Origin: CAJCJE01 sp036494465
GTDB lineage: Bacteria > Actinomycetota > Actinomycetes > Mycobacteriales > Pseudonocardiaceae
Direction: 5' to 3'
Assembly (NCBI GenBank): GCA_036494465.1
Contig: DASXOJ010000087.1
Span: 1 to 64,000, forward strand
DNA length: 64,000 nt
Position numbers and translations under genes: made by a program. This document shows, in pieces, positions 25,364 to 34,379 of the stretch. Below the pieces are notes generated by a model, which did no database searches, was not told the DNA's origin, and saw only the letters and a list, made by a program, of their open reading frames with translations. Each line of letters begins with the position of its first letter. Position 1 is the first letter of the stretch.

Positions 25364-26449
25364 ATGGCAGCTCCCCCGCACATTCCGGACAGCATGGCCG
25401 ACGAACAGGCTCGGCTCGGCGAGCTCTACTCGGCCTTCGAGGCCGCACACCTGGCCCCGTTGTGGACCCAGCGGGAAGGGCTCATGCCCACCACGCCGGA
25501 ACCGGATGCCCGGCCGACGCTGTGGCGGTGGTCGACGTTGCTACCACTGGCACAGCGGGCCGGCGAACTCGTGCCCGTCGGACGCGGTGGCGAGCGCCGC
25601 GCGATCGCGCTGGCCAACCCTGGCCTGCCGGGCACGCCATACGCCACGCCGACGCTGTGGGCCGCGATCCAGTATCTCGGCCCCCGCGAAGAGGCCCCCG
25701 CGCATCGGCACAGCCAGACGGCGTTTCGGTTCGTCGTCGACGGCGAGGGCGTCTGGACCAATGTGGAGGGTGACGCGGTTGCCATGCGCAGGGGCGACCT
25801 GCTGCTCACCCCGGGCATGCATTTCCACGAGCACCACAATCCCACCGACCGCCCGATGGCCTGGATCGACGGCCTTGACATCCCGTTCGTACGCCAACTC
25901 GACGCCGGGTTCTTCGAGTTCGGCCCGGATCAACTCGCCACCCGCGAGACACCGGTGGCTTCGCGCAACGAACGTCTGTGGGGCCACCCCGGTCTGACGC
26001 CGGTCGGCATACCCACACCGAGATCCTCCCCGCTGATGGCCTACCGGTGGGAACACACCGATGCCGCGCTCCGAGCTCAACTGGAACTGGAAGCCGAGGG
26101 GCACCCCGGCGTTCTCGAACCAGGGCACGCCGCCGTGCGGTTCACCAACCCGGCCACCGGCGGCGACGCGCTGACGACCATCCGGTGCGAGATGCACCGC
26201 CTGCGGCCGGGCAGCCAGACCACCCCCACCCGGATCGCGGGCTCGGCAGTGTGGCAGGTCTTCGACGGCGCCGGCACCGTGCACGTCGGAGCCGACACCT
26301 ACGAGGTGGCCAAGGGAGATCTGTTCGCGGTCCCGTCGTGGGCCCCGGTCGCCATCTCGGCACCGCGCGGCCTTGACGCCTTCCGCTTCTCCGACGAACC
26401 GATCCTCGCCGCCCTGAACCTGGGCCGCACAACACGAGCGGACGCGTGA
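25364..26449 (+). CDS. Gentisate 1,2-dioxygenase
   Basis: 361 residues from ATG 25364, with GAAGGGA upstream. Double-cupin protein; the iron-binding HRHSQTAFRFVVDG motif is at about residue 110, with LTPGMHFHEHHN following. The C-terminal cupin keeps the fold (GAGTVHVGADTYEVAKGDLF). It cleaves gentisate between C1 and C2 to give maleylpyruvate using Fe(II) and O2. It leads an operon with fumarylpyruvate hydrolase (4-base gap), an acyl-CoA synthetase and an aryl-AMP ligase. The isomerase for its product is encoded at 8677-9393. Confidence 0.93.
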   Translation: MAAPPHIPDSMADEQARLGELYSAFEAAHLAPLWTQREGLMPTTPEPDARPTLWRWSTLLPLAQRAGELVPVGRGGERRAIALANPGLPGTPYATPTLWAAIQYLGPREEAPAHRHSQTAFRFVVDGEGVWTNVEGDAVAMRRGDLLLTPGMHFHEHHNPTDRPMAWIDGLDIPFVRQLDAGFFEFGPDQLATRETPVASRNERLWGHPGLTPVGIPTPRSSPLMAYRWEHTDAALRAQLELEAEGHPGVLEPGHAAVRFTNPATGGDALTTIRCEMHRLRPGSQTTPTRIAGSAVWQVFDGAGTVHVGADTYEVAKGDLFAVPSWAPVAISAPRGLDAFRFSDEPILAALNLGRTTRADA

Positions 26450-26453
26450 ACCG

Positions 26454-27269
26454 GTGAAACTGGCAACCATTCGCACGTTCGCCGGGACGGCGGCGGTCCG
26501 GGTCGATGACGATGCCGCGGTCGAACTGGATGCGCCGGATCTCGGTGTATTCCTGGCCGGCCGCGACTGGAAGACCTTGGCCGCATGGGCCGACGGGCCA
26601 CGGCACGAGCTGGCCGGGTTGGATTACGCGCCGCCGGTGCCGAATCCGGAGAAGGTGATCTGCGTCGGCCTGAACTATCGCTCCCACATCCTGGAGATGG
26701 GACGGGAGCTACCGGAATATCCCACCCTGTTCGCCAAGTTCGCCCGCGCGCTGGTCGGCGCTCGCGACCCGGTGGAACTCCCAGCAGGCTCCGCGCAGGT
26801 GGACTGGGAGGCAGAGCTCGGCGTGGTGATCGGTGAGCCCGTCCGGCATGCCGGTCCAACGCAGGCAGCGGCGGCCATCGCCGGCTACACCGTCGTCAAC
26901 GACGTGAGCGCGCGCGACTTCCAGTTCCGCTCCGCGCAATGGCTACCGGGCAAGACCTTCGAGCGCAGCACCCCGGTCGGGCCGTGGCTGGTCGTCGACG
27001 AGGGACCGCCGGGAGAGCTCTCGTGCACCGTCGACGGCGAACTGGTGCAGCAGGCCGAGCTGGCCGACCTTGTGTTCGGTCCCGCCGCGCTGGTCGCCTA
27101 CATCTCGCAGGTCATCACGCTGGTTCCCGGCGACCTGATCGTCACCGGCACGCCGGGCGGTGTCGGCCATGCGCGCACACCGGCCCGTTATCTGACCGAA
27201 GGCATGGAGCTGGTGACCAGGATCGGTGGTCTCGGCGAATGCCGCAACATCATGGTCAAGGGAACCTGA
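26454..27269 (+). CDS. Fumarylpyruvate hydrolase (FAH family)
   Basis: 271 residues from GTG 26454. FAH core motifs are present: KVICVGLNYRSHILEMG, PTLFAKFARALVG, the metal-binding VDWEAELGVVIGE and the turn VNDVSARDFQFRSAQW, with VTGTPGGVGHARTP at the end. In this operon it should split fumarylpyruvate into fumarate and pyruvate, the last step of the gentisate route. The general family could also fit acylpyruvate hydrolase, but context favours this role. Confidence 0.88.
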   Translation: MKLATIRTFAGTAAVRVDDDAAVELDAPDLGVFLAGRDWKTLAAWADGPRHELAGLDYAPPVPNPEKVICVGLNYRSHILEMGRELPEYPTLFAKFARALVGARDPVELPAGSAQVDWEAELGVVIGEPVRHAGPTQAAAAIAGYTVVNDVSARDFQFRSAQWLPGKTFERSTPVGPWLVVDEGPPGELSCTVDGELVQQAELADLVFGPAALVAYISQVITLVPGDLIVTGTPGGVGHARTPARYLTEGMELVTRIGGLGECRNIMVKGT

Positions 27270-27293
27270 GATGCCCGCTGGGACCGCTGTCCG

Positions 27294-29387
27294 GTGGCCG
27301 GGCACGTGAGCGTCCCCGGTCCGGCGTCTGCGCTGCGCGACGCGACCCTGGCCGCGCTGTTCGCGCCGCGCGGGATCGCCGTCGTCGGGGCATCCGGCAA
27401 TCCGGGCAAGCTCGGTGCGTCGCTTGCCCGTTCGCTGCGTGGTTTCGCTGAACGCGGCGGACATCTAGCGCTGGTCAACAGCCGCGACGCCACGATGTAC
27501 GGCGGTGTGGCAGCCGCGGCGGCAGCAGGCCCGGTGGATCTTGCGATGATCTGCGTACCCGCGCCCGCCTGTCCGCGGGTCATCGCCGAGGCGGCGGAGG
27601 CAGGCGTACGGGCCGCGGTCATCTGTGGTGGCGGATTCGCCGAGGCCGGCGCGGACGGTGCCGCGCTGCAGCACGAACTGGCCGCGTTGGCAGCCCGTAC
27701 GGGCATTCGGATACTCGGTCCCAACACCAGTGGTTTCTTCGTCCCGGCGGCCGGTCTGACCGCGAGTTTCGTGCCAGGGGCCGGTTCCGTGCCGGCCGGC
27801 CGCATCGCGGTCGTCGCGGCCAGCGGTGGCGTGAACCACGCCGTGGCTTTCCTGCTGGCCGAGGCGGGGCATGGCGTCAGTCTTGCGGTCGGTCTCGGCA
27901 ACGGCGTCGACGTCACGGCACCGGACGTGTTGGACCACCTCGCCGACGATCCGCGAACCACGGCGGTCGCGCTGCACGTGGAGTCCGTCGCCGACGGCCC
28001 TCGGCTGGTCGCATCGGTGCGCGCGCTGACCGCGCACAAACCGGTCGTGGCGCTGGTCGTCGGCCGACATGACGTCGCGGCCTTCGCCGCATCGCACACC
28101 GGTGCCCTCGCCACATCCTGGCGCACCACCCGAGCCGCGCTCGCCCATGCCGGTGCGGTGCTCGCCGACGACGAACGCGAACTGGTCGACGCCGTTGGCG
28201 CGCTCGCGGTCACCAGAGTCCGGCTGGGCCGCCGCAGCGGTGTCGGGGTGGTCACCGCGCAGGCAGGCCCCGGCCTGCTGCTGCTCGACGAGCTACGCGG
28301 ACGGTCCGCCGAGGTGCCGGAACTCACCGAAGACACCCAGGTCGCGTTGGCGGTCCTGTTGCCACCACTGACGTTCCAGCGCAACCCGGTCGACACCGGG
28401 CGCCCCGGCCCGGAGTTCGGACGGGTGTTCGCCACGGTGGCCGCTGATCCGGGCGTCGAGGTCATCGCCGGATACGCCCTGCACGAACCCGAGGCAGTAG
28501 ACCTCGTCCGCGCGATGCGGGAAACCCACGAAAGCGGGGTACCCATCGTGCTCGGTGTCGGCGGAACCGGACCGGAAGCGGCCGGCGTTCGACGATCGCT
28601 GCTGGCTGCCGGCATTGCCGTCGCCACCGACCCTCGGGGTGTCGCAGCGGCCACGGCCGCCCTGCTGGCGCAGGCCAGAACGCGTTACCAGGACGACCAC
28701 GAACGTGCCGCGCGGCCAAGAGCACACCTTGACACTGGGCCGTACGACGAGAACGACGCAAAGAACGTGCTCACCCGGCTGGGTATCGCGACGCCCGCTC
28801 GCCGGGCCTGCGCCGACCGGGTCGACGCGCACGCCGCGCTCGCCGAACTGGGCGGCCCGGTCGCGGTCAAACTGCTGGATTCCGCTGTACTGCACAAGAC
28901 CGAGGCTGGTGGCGTCCATCTCGGCATCCGCACCGCGGCAGACCTGGATGCCGCACTTGACGCGCTGGAAGCCATCGGCGCCACCAGATATCTCGTCGAA
29001 TCCATGGCCGCACAGGGCGTTGATCTGGTCGTCGGCGCCCGCCGCGACCCGGTATTCGGGCCGATCGTCCTGTTGGGACTCGGTGGCACGACCGCGGAAG
29101 CACTTGCCGACGTCGGGGTCCGACTCGCGCCGCTGCCGCAGTCGGAAGCTGCCACGATGCCCGGTGAACTGGCCGGGCGTGCCCTGCTGAACGGTTGGCG
29201 GGGCGGCCCGGTGCTGGACAATGCCGAACTGGGCCGGGTCATTGCGATGGTCGGCGACGTACTCGTCGACAACCCGCATCTCGCGGAGATCGAGATCAAC
29301 CCGCTACGCGTCACCACGGGCGGCCTTGTCGCTCTCGACGCGCTGCTGATCGTCCAGGAGGCCGCCAATGGCCAGTGCGATCAGTGA
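27294..29387 (+). CDS. Acyl-CoA synthetase, NDP-forming (fused alpha-beta)
   Basis: 697 residues. The first 125 form a CoA-binding Rossmann domain (GIAVVGASGNPGKLGASLAR). Succinyl-CoA-ligase-like domains follow, with the phospho-His motif AASHTGALATSW. An ATP-grasp domain (AVKLLDSAVLHKTEAGGVHL) forms the C-terminus. The enzyme makes an acyl-CoA from acid, CoA and ATP through an acyl phosphate. Its gene overlaps the AMP-ligase gene by 20 bases, so two different activating chemistries are co-expressed. The substrate may be an aromatic or aliphatic acid. Start is uncertain: GTG 27294 or GTG 27306. Confidence 0.8.
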   Translation: MAGHVSVPGPASALRDATLAALFAPRGIAVVGASGNPGKLGASLARSLRGFAERGGHLALVNSRDATMYGGVAAAAAAGPVDLAMICVPAPACPRVIAEAAEAGVRAAVICGGGFAEAGADGAALQHELAALAARTGIRILGPNTSGFFVPAAGLTASFVPGAGSVPAGRIAVVAASGGVNHAVAFLLAEAGHGVSLAVGLGNGVDVTAPDVLDHLADDPRTTAVALHVESVADGPRLVASVRALTAHKPVVALVVGRHDVAAFAASHTGALATSWRTTRAALAHAGAVLADDERELVDAVGALAVTRVRLGRRSGVGVVTAQAGPGLLLLDELRGRSAEVPELTEDTQVALAVLLPPLTFQRNPVDTGRPGPEFGRVFATVAADPGVEVIAGYALHEPEAVDLVRAMRETHESGVPIVLGVGGTGPEAAGVRRSLLAAGIAVATDPRGVAAATAALLAQARTRYQDDHERAARPRAHLDTGPYDENDAKNVLTRLGIATPARRACADRVDAHAALAELGGPVAVKLLDSAVLHKTEAGGVHLGIRTAADLDAALDALEAIGATRYLVESMAAQGVDLVVGARRDPVFGPIVLLGLGGTTAEALADVGVRLAPLPQSEAATMPGELAGRALLNGWRGGPVLDNAELGRVIAMVGDVLVDNPHLAEIEINPLRVTTGGLVALDALLIVQEAANGQCDQ

Positions 29388-31083
29388 GCACACGATCCCG
29401 TGGCCCGAGGCCGAAGCCGCTCGATACGTAGCAGCGGGTTACTGGGCCGGAGTCCCGATCGGAACGCTGCTGCGGCAGGTGGCGGACCGGACGCCCTCGG
29501 CACGAGCGCTGGTGGATCCCCCGGCAGGGATGACGCTCCGCTACGCCGAACTCGTCGCGAAGGCCGACGCCTGCGCGATCCGGCTGCGCGGAATCGGCCT
29601 CACCCTCGGTGACCGCATCGTCGTGCAGTTGCCCAACGGCTGGAAGTTCGTCGTCCTGCTGCTGGCCTGCCTGCGCGCCGGGATCGTCCCGGTGATGGCG
29701 CTGCCCGCGCACCGGCGCAGCGAGTTGCGTCATCTCGCGATACAGGCCGAAGCCTCGGCGATCGCGGTTGCGACCCGACTGCGGGACTTCGACCACCAGG
29801 CACTCGGCCACGCGCTCGCCGCCGACGTGCGCAACGCGACCGGCGGACCGTGGCACGTCCTGGTGGCAGGCGAGGACCTCGATCCCGGCAGCATCGATCT
29901 GCGCGACCTGTGCGGACCGCCAACCGATCCCGTTACGGACCGGCGAATTCTGGACGAGGCCGCGCCAAGCAGCCGCGACGTCGCGGTGTTCCTGCTCTCC
30001 GGCGGCACCACCGGAGTGCCCAAACTCATCGCGCGCACCCACGACGACTACGCCTACAACGCGCTGGCAAGCGCACGGATCGCGGCGGTCGACGCGGACG
30101 CGGTCTACCTGGTCGGCCTGCCTGCGGGACACAACTTTCCATTGGCCTGTCCCGGCATTCTCGGCACCCTGTTGTCCGGCGGGACGGTCGTCATGCTGCC
30201 CGCACCCGATCCAGCGCAGGCATTCGCGACCATCGCCGAGCAGGGCGTCACGCACACCGCCGCCGTCCCGGCTATTGCCGGTCGCTGGCTGGAACACGCC
30301 ACCACGCACGGTGCCAACGAACTGCGCAGCCTGCGGGTCCTCCAGGTCGGCGGTGCCAGGATCGCGGACGAGTTGGCAGGCAAGGTAGCGCCAGTTCTCG
30401 GCGCGCGACTGCAGCAGGTCTTCGGGATGGCAGAGGGACTCCTCAACTTCACCCGGCTCGACGATCCCGACGACGTCGTCTGCGGCACGCAGGGTCGGCC
30501 ACTCTCCCCGGCCGACGAGATCCGCCTTGTTGACGGTCAGGACAGAGATGTCCCGGACGGCGAGCCGGGTTCGCTGCTCACCAGAGGGCCGTATACCCCG
30601 CGCGGCTACTACCGAGCCGCCGAGCAGAACGCCCGCGCGTTCACCACGGACGGCTGGTACCGCTCAGGCGACGTATGCCGCCGTACCCGGCAGGGCAACC
30701 TCATCGTCGAAGGCCGCGACAAGGACATGATCAACAGGGGCGGCGAGAAGATCTCCGCGGAGGAGATCGAGAACCTGGTCTACCAACTGCCCGGGGTCAG
30801 CGAGGTCGCGGCTGTCGCGATGCCGGACCGGGACCTCGGCGAACGAGTCTGTCTCTATCTGGTACCCCGACCGGGCGCGGCCGTGACGTTGCCGGAGATC
30901 CGCGCTCTCATGCAGCGAGCAGAAGTCGCGCGGTTCAAGTTCCCCGAGCGTCTTGTGATCGTCGGCGAGCTGCCGTCCACCAAAGTCGACAAGATCGACA
31001 AGAAGGCCCTGCGCGAGGACATCGCCCGTCGGCTCGCTGCGGAGATCCGCGCGGCGGAAGTCGATGCGGGCACGGTTACCTGA
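29368..31083 (+). CDS. Aryl-acid AMP ligase / salicylate-CoA ligase (SdgA/EntE-like)
   Basis: 571 residues from ATG 29368, with CAGGAGG upstream. ANL-superfamily motifs: P-loop LLSGGTTGVPKLIARTHDDY, an adenylate motif FGMAEGLLNFTRLDD, the hinge region GRDKDMINRGGEKISAEEIE and the catalytic Lys in KVDKIDKKAL. The N-terminal VPMGTLL-like and LPAHRRSEL stretches resemble 2,3-dihydroxybenzoate/salicylate ligases. In Streptomyces WA46 a protein of this class (SdgA) makes salicylyl-CoA. Here it should feed the hydroxylase at 9390-10988. A siderophore role is less likely because no NRPS genes are present. Confidence 0.85.
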   Translation: MASAISEHTIPWPEAEAARYVAAGYWAGVPIGTLLRQVADRTPSARALVDPPAGMTLRYAELVAKADACAIRLRGIGLTLGDRIVVQLPNGWKFVVLLLACLRAGIVPVMALPAHRRSELRHLAIQAEASAIAVATRLRDFDHQALGHALAADVRNATGGPWHVLVAGEDLDPGSIDLRDLCGPPTDPVTDRRILDEAAPSSRDVAVFLLSGGTTGVPKLIARTHDDYAYNALASARIAAVDADAVYLVGLPAGHNFPLACPGILGTLLSGGTVVMLPAPDPAQAFATIAEQGVTHTAAVPAIAGRWLEHATTHGANELRSLRVLQVGGARIADELAGKVAPVLGARLQQVFGMAEGLLNFTRLDDPDDVVCGTQGRPLSPADEIRLVDGQDRDVPDGEPGSLLTRGPYTPRGYYRAAEQNARAFTTDGWYRSGDVCRRTRQGNLIVEGRDKDMINRGGEKISAEEIENLVYQLPGVSEVAAVAMPDRDLGERVCLYLVPRPGAAVTLPEIRALMQRAEVARFKFPERLVIVGELPSTKVDKIDKKALREDIARRLAAEIRAAEVDAGTVT

Positions 31084-31209
31084 ACCGCTTGTCAGTCCCG
31101 CATTCCGCCATCGACGGGCAGCACGGCCGCCGCCGGCGTGGTTACGGCAAACAGGACGTAGCAATGGTTGTGAAACCTTCGGCAACCGCCTTACCGGCCG
31201 GTGATCCGA

Positions 31210-32127
31210 CTAGACCTTGGCGAGGCCGAGGATGTCCCGCGCTTCGCTTGGAGTTGCCGGCTCACAACCGAGTTCGCGAACGATGCGCGCGGCCCTTGTC
31301 ACCAGATCGACGTTCGTGGCGAGCTCGCCCCGCCGATAGTAGAGATTGTCCTCGAGGCCGACCCGAACGTGCCCGCCGAGCAGAATCGCGTGCGTGATGG
31401 CGGGCAGTTGGTTCGCACCGATCGCCGAGACACACAGTTGCGCACCGCCCGGCAGCTCATCGACCATCTGGTGCAACGCACGCGGCGTGTAGGGCATGGC
31501 GCCCTGGAAGGGACGGTCCAGTCCGAGTACGACGTTGATCCAGTATGGCTGAGTGTCGAAACCGGACTCGATGAGCCGTCGGCAGTCCTGCACGATATTG
31601 GGGATGCTCATGACCTCCCACTCGGGCTTGATGCCGAGTTCCGTCATGCGCGTCGCCAACTGGTCGCACTCGGCGGGCGAGGTCTTGCACAGCAGCTCTC
31701 GTCCCCTGCCGTTGACGACGAAGGTCTGTGCGTCGAAGGTGGCCATCTCGACCAGTGGCGCCTCGATGCCTTTCAGCCGTTCGGTCCAGTCGATGCGCCA
31801 CTCCCCCGTGTCGTACTGCTTGATCATGTCGCCGAAAACCCCGCCACCGGTGGAGTTGTTGATGACCACGTCCGTTTTCTCGCGAGTCAACGTGTTGATC
31901 TGCGCGTACACGTCGGGGTTGCACGTCGCTTCGAAATCGCCGGGACGACGGGCGTGCAGCGCCGCGACACTCGCACCGGCCGCCACACAGGCGGCGACGT
32001 CCTCGGAGATCTCCTCCGGTGACACCGGCAGGTTCGGATTTTCGTCCTTCGTCGCCATGCCACCGGTCGGCGCGATGGTGATGATGACCTTGCGCGGTTT
32101 CGTCTGAGCAACAGCGGTACTTGCCAC
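31210..32127 (-). CDS. 3-keto-5-aminohexanoate cleavage-type protein (BKACE/DUF849)
   Basis: 305 residues from GTG 32127, preferred because GGAAGGG precedes it; an ATG lies 18 bases upstream. The family opening KVIITIAPTGG and the loop GASVAALHARRPGDF are clear, as are VINNSTGGG and HVRVGLEDNLYYRRGEL. BKACE enzymes condense a beta-keto acid with acetyl-CoA, giving acetoacetate and a new CoA ester. The usual zinc motif is H-x-H; here the first position is Ala56 and only His58 remains. It follows hydantoinase B by 20 bases, so a linked pathway is likely. Confidence 0.85.
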   Translation of the reverse strand: MASTAVAQTKPRKVIITIAPTGGMATKDENPNLPVSPEEISEDVAACVAAGASVAALHARRPGDFEATCNPDVYAQINTLTREKTDVVINNSTGGGVFGDMIKQYDTGEWRIDWTERLKGIEAPLVEMATFDAQTFVVNGRGRELLCKTSPAECDQLATRMTELGIKPEWEVMSIPNIVQDCRRLIESGFDTQPYWINVVLGLDRPFQGAMPYTPRALHQMVDELPGGAQLCVSAIGANQLPAITHAILLGGHVRVGLEDNLYYRRGELATNVDLVTRAARIVRELGCEPATPSEARDILGLAKV

Positions 32128-32147
32128 GATCGTGCCCTTCCGCATTG

Positions 32148-34379
32148 TCAGTAAACAAGAAGCGCCGGTGTCCGGCTCTCCGCCGAAAGATCGAGGTCGA
32201 TGTCGTCGAGGGGTTCCTGATCTTTCAGGTGCACATCCACGGCGAGCAGGCTGCCTGTGACGGGACACAGCCAGCCCGTCGCGGTCAATCGCTCGTGCAG
32301 TCTCGCGCCGACCTGTGCGGGAAGGCGGATCGGAAACCGCGTCGCGCCAGCACGCCAGCGCGTCGATCCGACCGACAGGACGGCGCCTGCGACGGTCTCG
32401 ACCCGCCAGCGCCCGAGCTCGTCGCGGATGGCGCGCAGCTGATCCGCCAGCGGCAGCCAGCCTTCCCCCGGCTTCAGCGCGACCGGCGGCGACGACGGAT
32501 CGCACTCGGGAAGGTTGTCGGCAACGGTATCCACCGGGCGGCCGAGCCTGGCGGCACGTATTTCGCGGCGGCGCAGCCGGGTTCGGTCCTGATCCCATCC
32601 GATGGCCGCGCCGGAGGTGGTGGACGTCAGTGCGACGCCATAGACATCCAGCGCGGCGGCCGCGCTGACGACTCCTCGGCGAACGTCATCGACAACGTCG
32701 TTGGGAGTGCGGTCGAGTGGATCGCCGAATCCTCCGCCGCCCTGCCAGGTCACCGCGAAGACGTCGGTGTCCCCGAGCGGGAAGGAACCGGGTTTGGCGC
32801 CGAGGTCGCGCCAGCGCTCGGCCTCACGATCCGGCTCGCTCGCTCCATCGGTCCTCGCGCGGGCTCCCCGCGCGAGCAGCTGTCGCACGGTCCCGCCGGG
32901 TAACCCACCCGACAGTCCTGTTGAGTTCGGTACCTCGGCACCGTGCGTCATGACAAGGGCCTGAGTCTGTGGCACGGACACCGTGAGCGCGATCTCCGCA
33001 CCAACACCACCCCGGCGACGGCCGGCACCACCGGTGTCTTTCGCCAGTCGCCGGTAGAGGTAGACCAGTGGCGTCTTCTGCTCGTTCACCTCGACATCGG
33101 CCACCGACGGGCACGGGGTGTTGAGCGGCCCTGCGGCGTCCTGACCATCGTGGTCGGCGAAGGCACCGAATCCGCCGCCGAGCGGGTCCATCAGGTGCAG
33201 GCCGAACGGCTCGCCGTACCGGTCGCGTCCGCTGAGGTTGAACGTGGCCATGGTGCCGCTGCAGACGCCCTGCGCTCGGGACGCGAAGTCCGGGGTAGCT
33301 GCCAGGAACCTGTTCAACGCGGCCGACACCACGTTGCTCACCACCCAGACCGTCTCGACGGTCGCGCTGCCGACCGGCGCCGGGGGCGTCGCGGTGCAGA
33401 TCAGACCGTCCGGGGCGAGGATGCGGACCGGATTCAACAGCCCGTCGTTCCAGGGAATCCCGAAGCCAAGGGTAGGAATGAGAGCTCCGGCGACACCGCC
33501 GGCGAGTCCGGCACGAGAACAATTCACAAAACCGGGTGCCTGACCGGAAGATCCCGAGAAGTCCAGCGTGAGATCGTCGCCTGTCTTGGTGGCCACCAGG
33601 TCGACGACGTACAACTGGTTGGAATGGCCGTCGTGCTCGAGGAAATCCCGAGCACGGACGACTCCGTCGGGCATCGACCGCAACCGGGCGCGCAGCTGCC
33701 CTTCGGCGTCGTCGACCATTCGGGCCATCACCGCCTGGATGGTCTCGGTGCCATAGCGTCGGCACAGTGCGAGCAGCCGATCGGCCGCGACGTTGAGCGT
33801 GGCGATGAAGGCCCGGATGTCCAGGCCCACCTGGGCGGGCAGCCGGGTGGCCGCGAGGATCATCGCCAGGACGTCCTCGCGCAGTTCCCCGGCGTCGACC
33901 AGTTTGACCGCGGGGATGCGCAGGCCCTCCTGCCAGATCTCCGTCGCCTTCGGCGACCACGACGCGAAGTCCATGCCACCCATGTCGGTCTCATGAGCCA
34001 TCACGCCTGCCCAGGCCACCAACTCGCCGTCGACGAACAGCGGCGCGCACATCTGCAGGTCGTTCTGGTGCAGGGCACCAACATACGGATCGTTTCCGAT
34101 GATCCGGTCGCCGTCGCGGAGTGCTCGTCCATCGGCCAGGAGATGCCGGATCAGCGAACCGACCGGCGGCGCCTCGAACGTCACCTGGTGGCCCATGGTG
34201 GCGAACGCCCCACCGGGCAGGTACAACCCGGTGAAGAAGTCACTCGCCTCGGTCACCGTCGGACTGCCACTCACCGCCTGCAGGGCCAGCCGCATCTGGT
34301 CGGTGATGGCCACCAGCCTGCCACGAACGACCTGCGTGAGAACGGGATCGACGGTGGCTTGTCCGTCCAATGTGGTCAT
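32148..34379 (-). CDS. Hydantoinase B / oxoprolinase family subunit
   Basis: 743 residues from ATG 34379; the longer frame overlaps the A subunit. Characteristic stretches are GNDPYVGALHQNDLQMCAPL, AHETDMGGM and the C-terminal PLGGGFGAFADHDGQDAAGP. Hydantoinase-B subunits work with the A subunit in ATP-dependent opening of cyclic amides, or in acetone/acetophenone carboxylase-like reactions. Its start overlaps the A-subunit stop (ATGA). It is longer than the ~570-residue norm of HyuB; residues after about 590 form an extra tail of unknown role. Confidence 0.88.
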   Translation of the reverse strand: MTTLDGQATVDPVLTQVVRGRLVAITDQMRLALQAVSGSPTVTEASDFFTGLYLPGGAFATMGHQVTFEAPPVGSLIRHLLADGRALRDGDRIIGNDPYVGALHQNDLQMCAPLFVDGELVAWAGVMAHETDMGGMDFASWSPKATEIWQEGLRIPAVKLVDAGELREDVLAMILAATRLPAQVGLDIRAFIATLNVAADRLLALCRRYGTETIQAVMARMVDDAEGQLRARLRSMPDGVVRARDFLEHDGHSNQLYVVDLVATKTGDDLTLDFSGSSGQAPGFVNCSRAGLAGGVAGALIPTLGFGIPWNDGLLNPVRILAPDGLICTATPPAPVGSATVETVWVVSNVVSAALNRFLAATPDFASRAQGVCSGTMATFNLSGRDRYGEPFGLHLMDPLGGGFGAFADHDGQDAAGPLNTPCPSVADVEVNEQKTPLVYLYRRLAKDTGGAGRRRGGVGAEIALTVSVPQTQALVMTHGAEVPNSTGLSGGLPGGTVRQLLARGARARTDGASEPDREAERWRDLGAKPGSFPLGDTDVFAVTWQGGGGFGDPLDRTPNDVVDDVRRGVVSAAAALDVYGVALTSTTSGAAIGWDQDRTRLRRREIRAARLGRPVDTVADNLPECDPSSPPVALKPGEGWLPLADQLRAIRDELGRWRVETVAGAVLSVGSTRWRAGATRFPIRLPAQVGARLHERLTATGWLCPVTGSLLAVDVHLKDQEPLDDIDLDLSAESRTPALLVY

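Noticed and set aside
27188..28654. 488-codon Ser/Thr/Ala-rich frame, minus strand
   Set aside because: Low-complexity shadow over the acyl-CoA synthetase; codon pattern is that of the antisense third frame.
29368..31083. Siderophore (2,3-dihydroxybenzoate) activation gene
   Set aside because: The ligase resembles EntE, but no isochorismate or NRPS genes are present, while all gentisate-route genes are.
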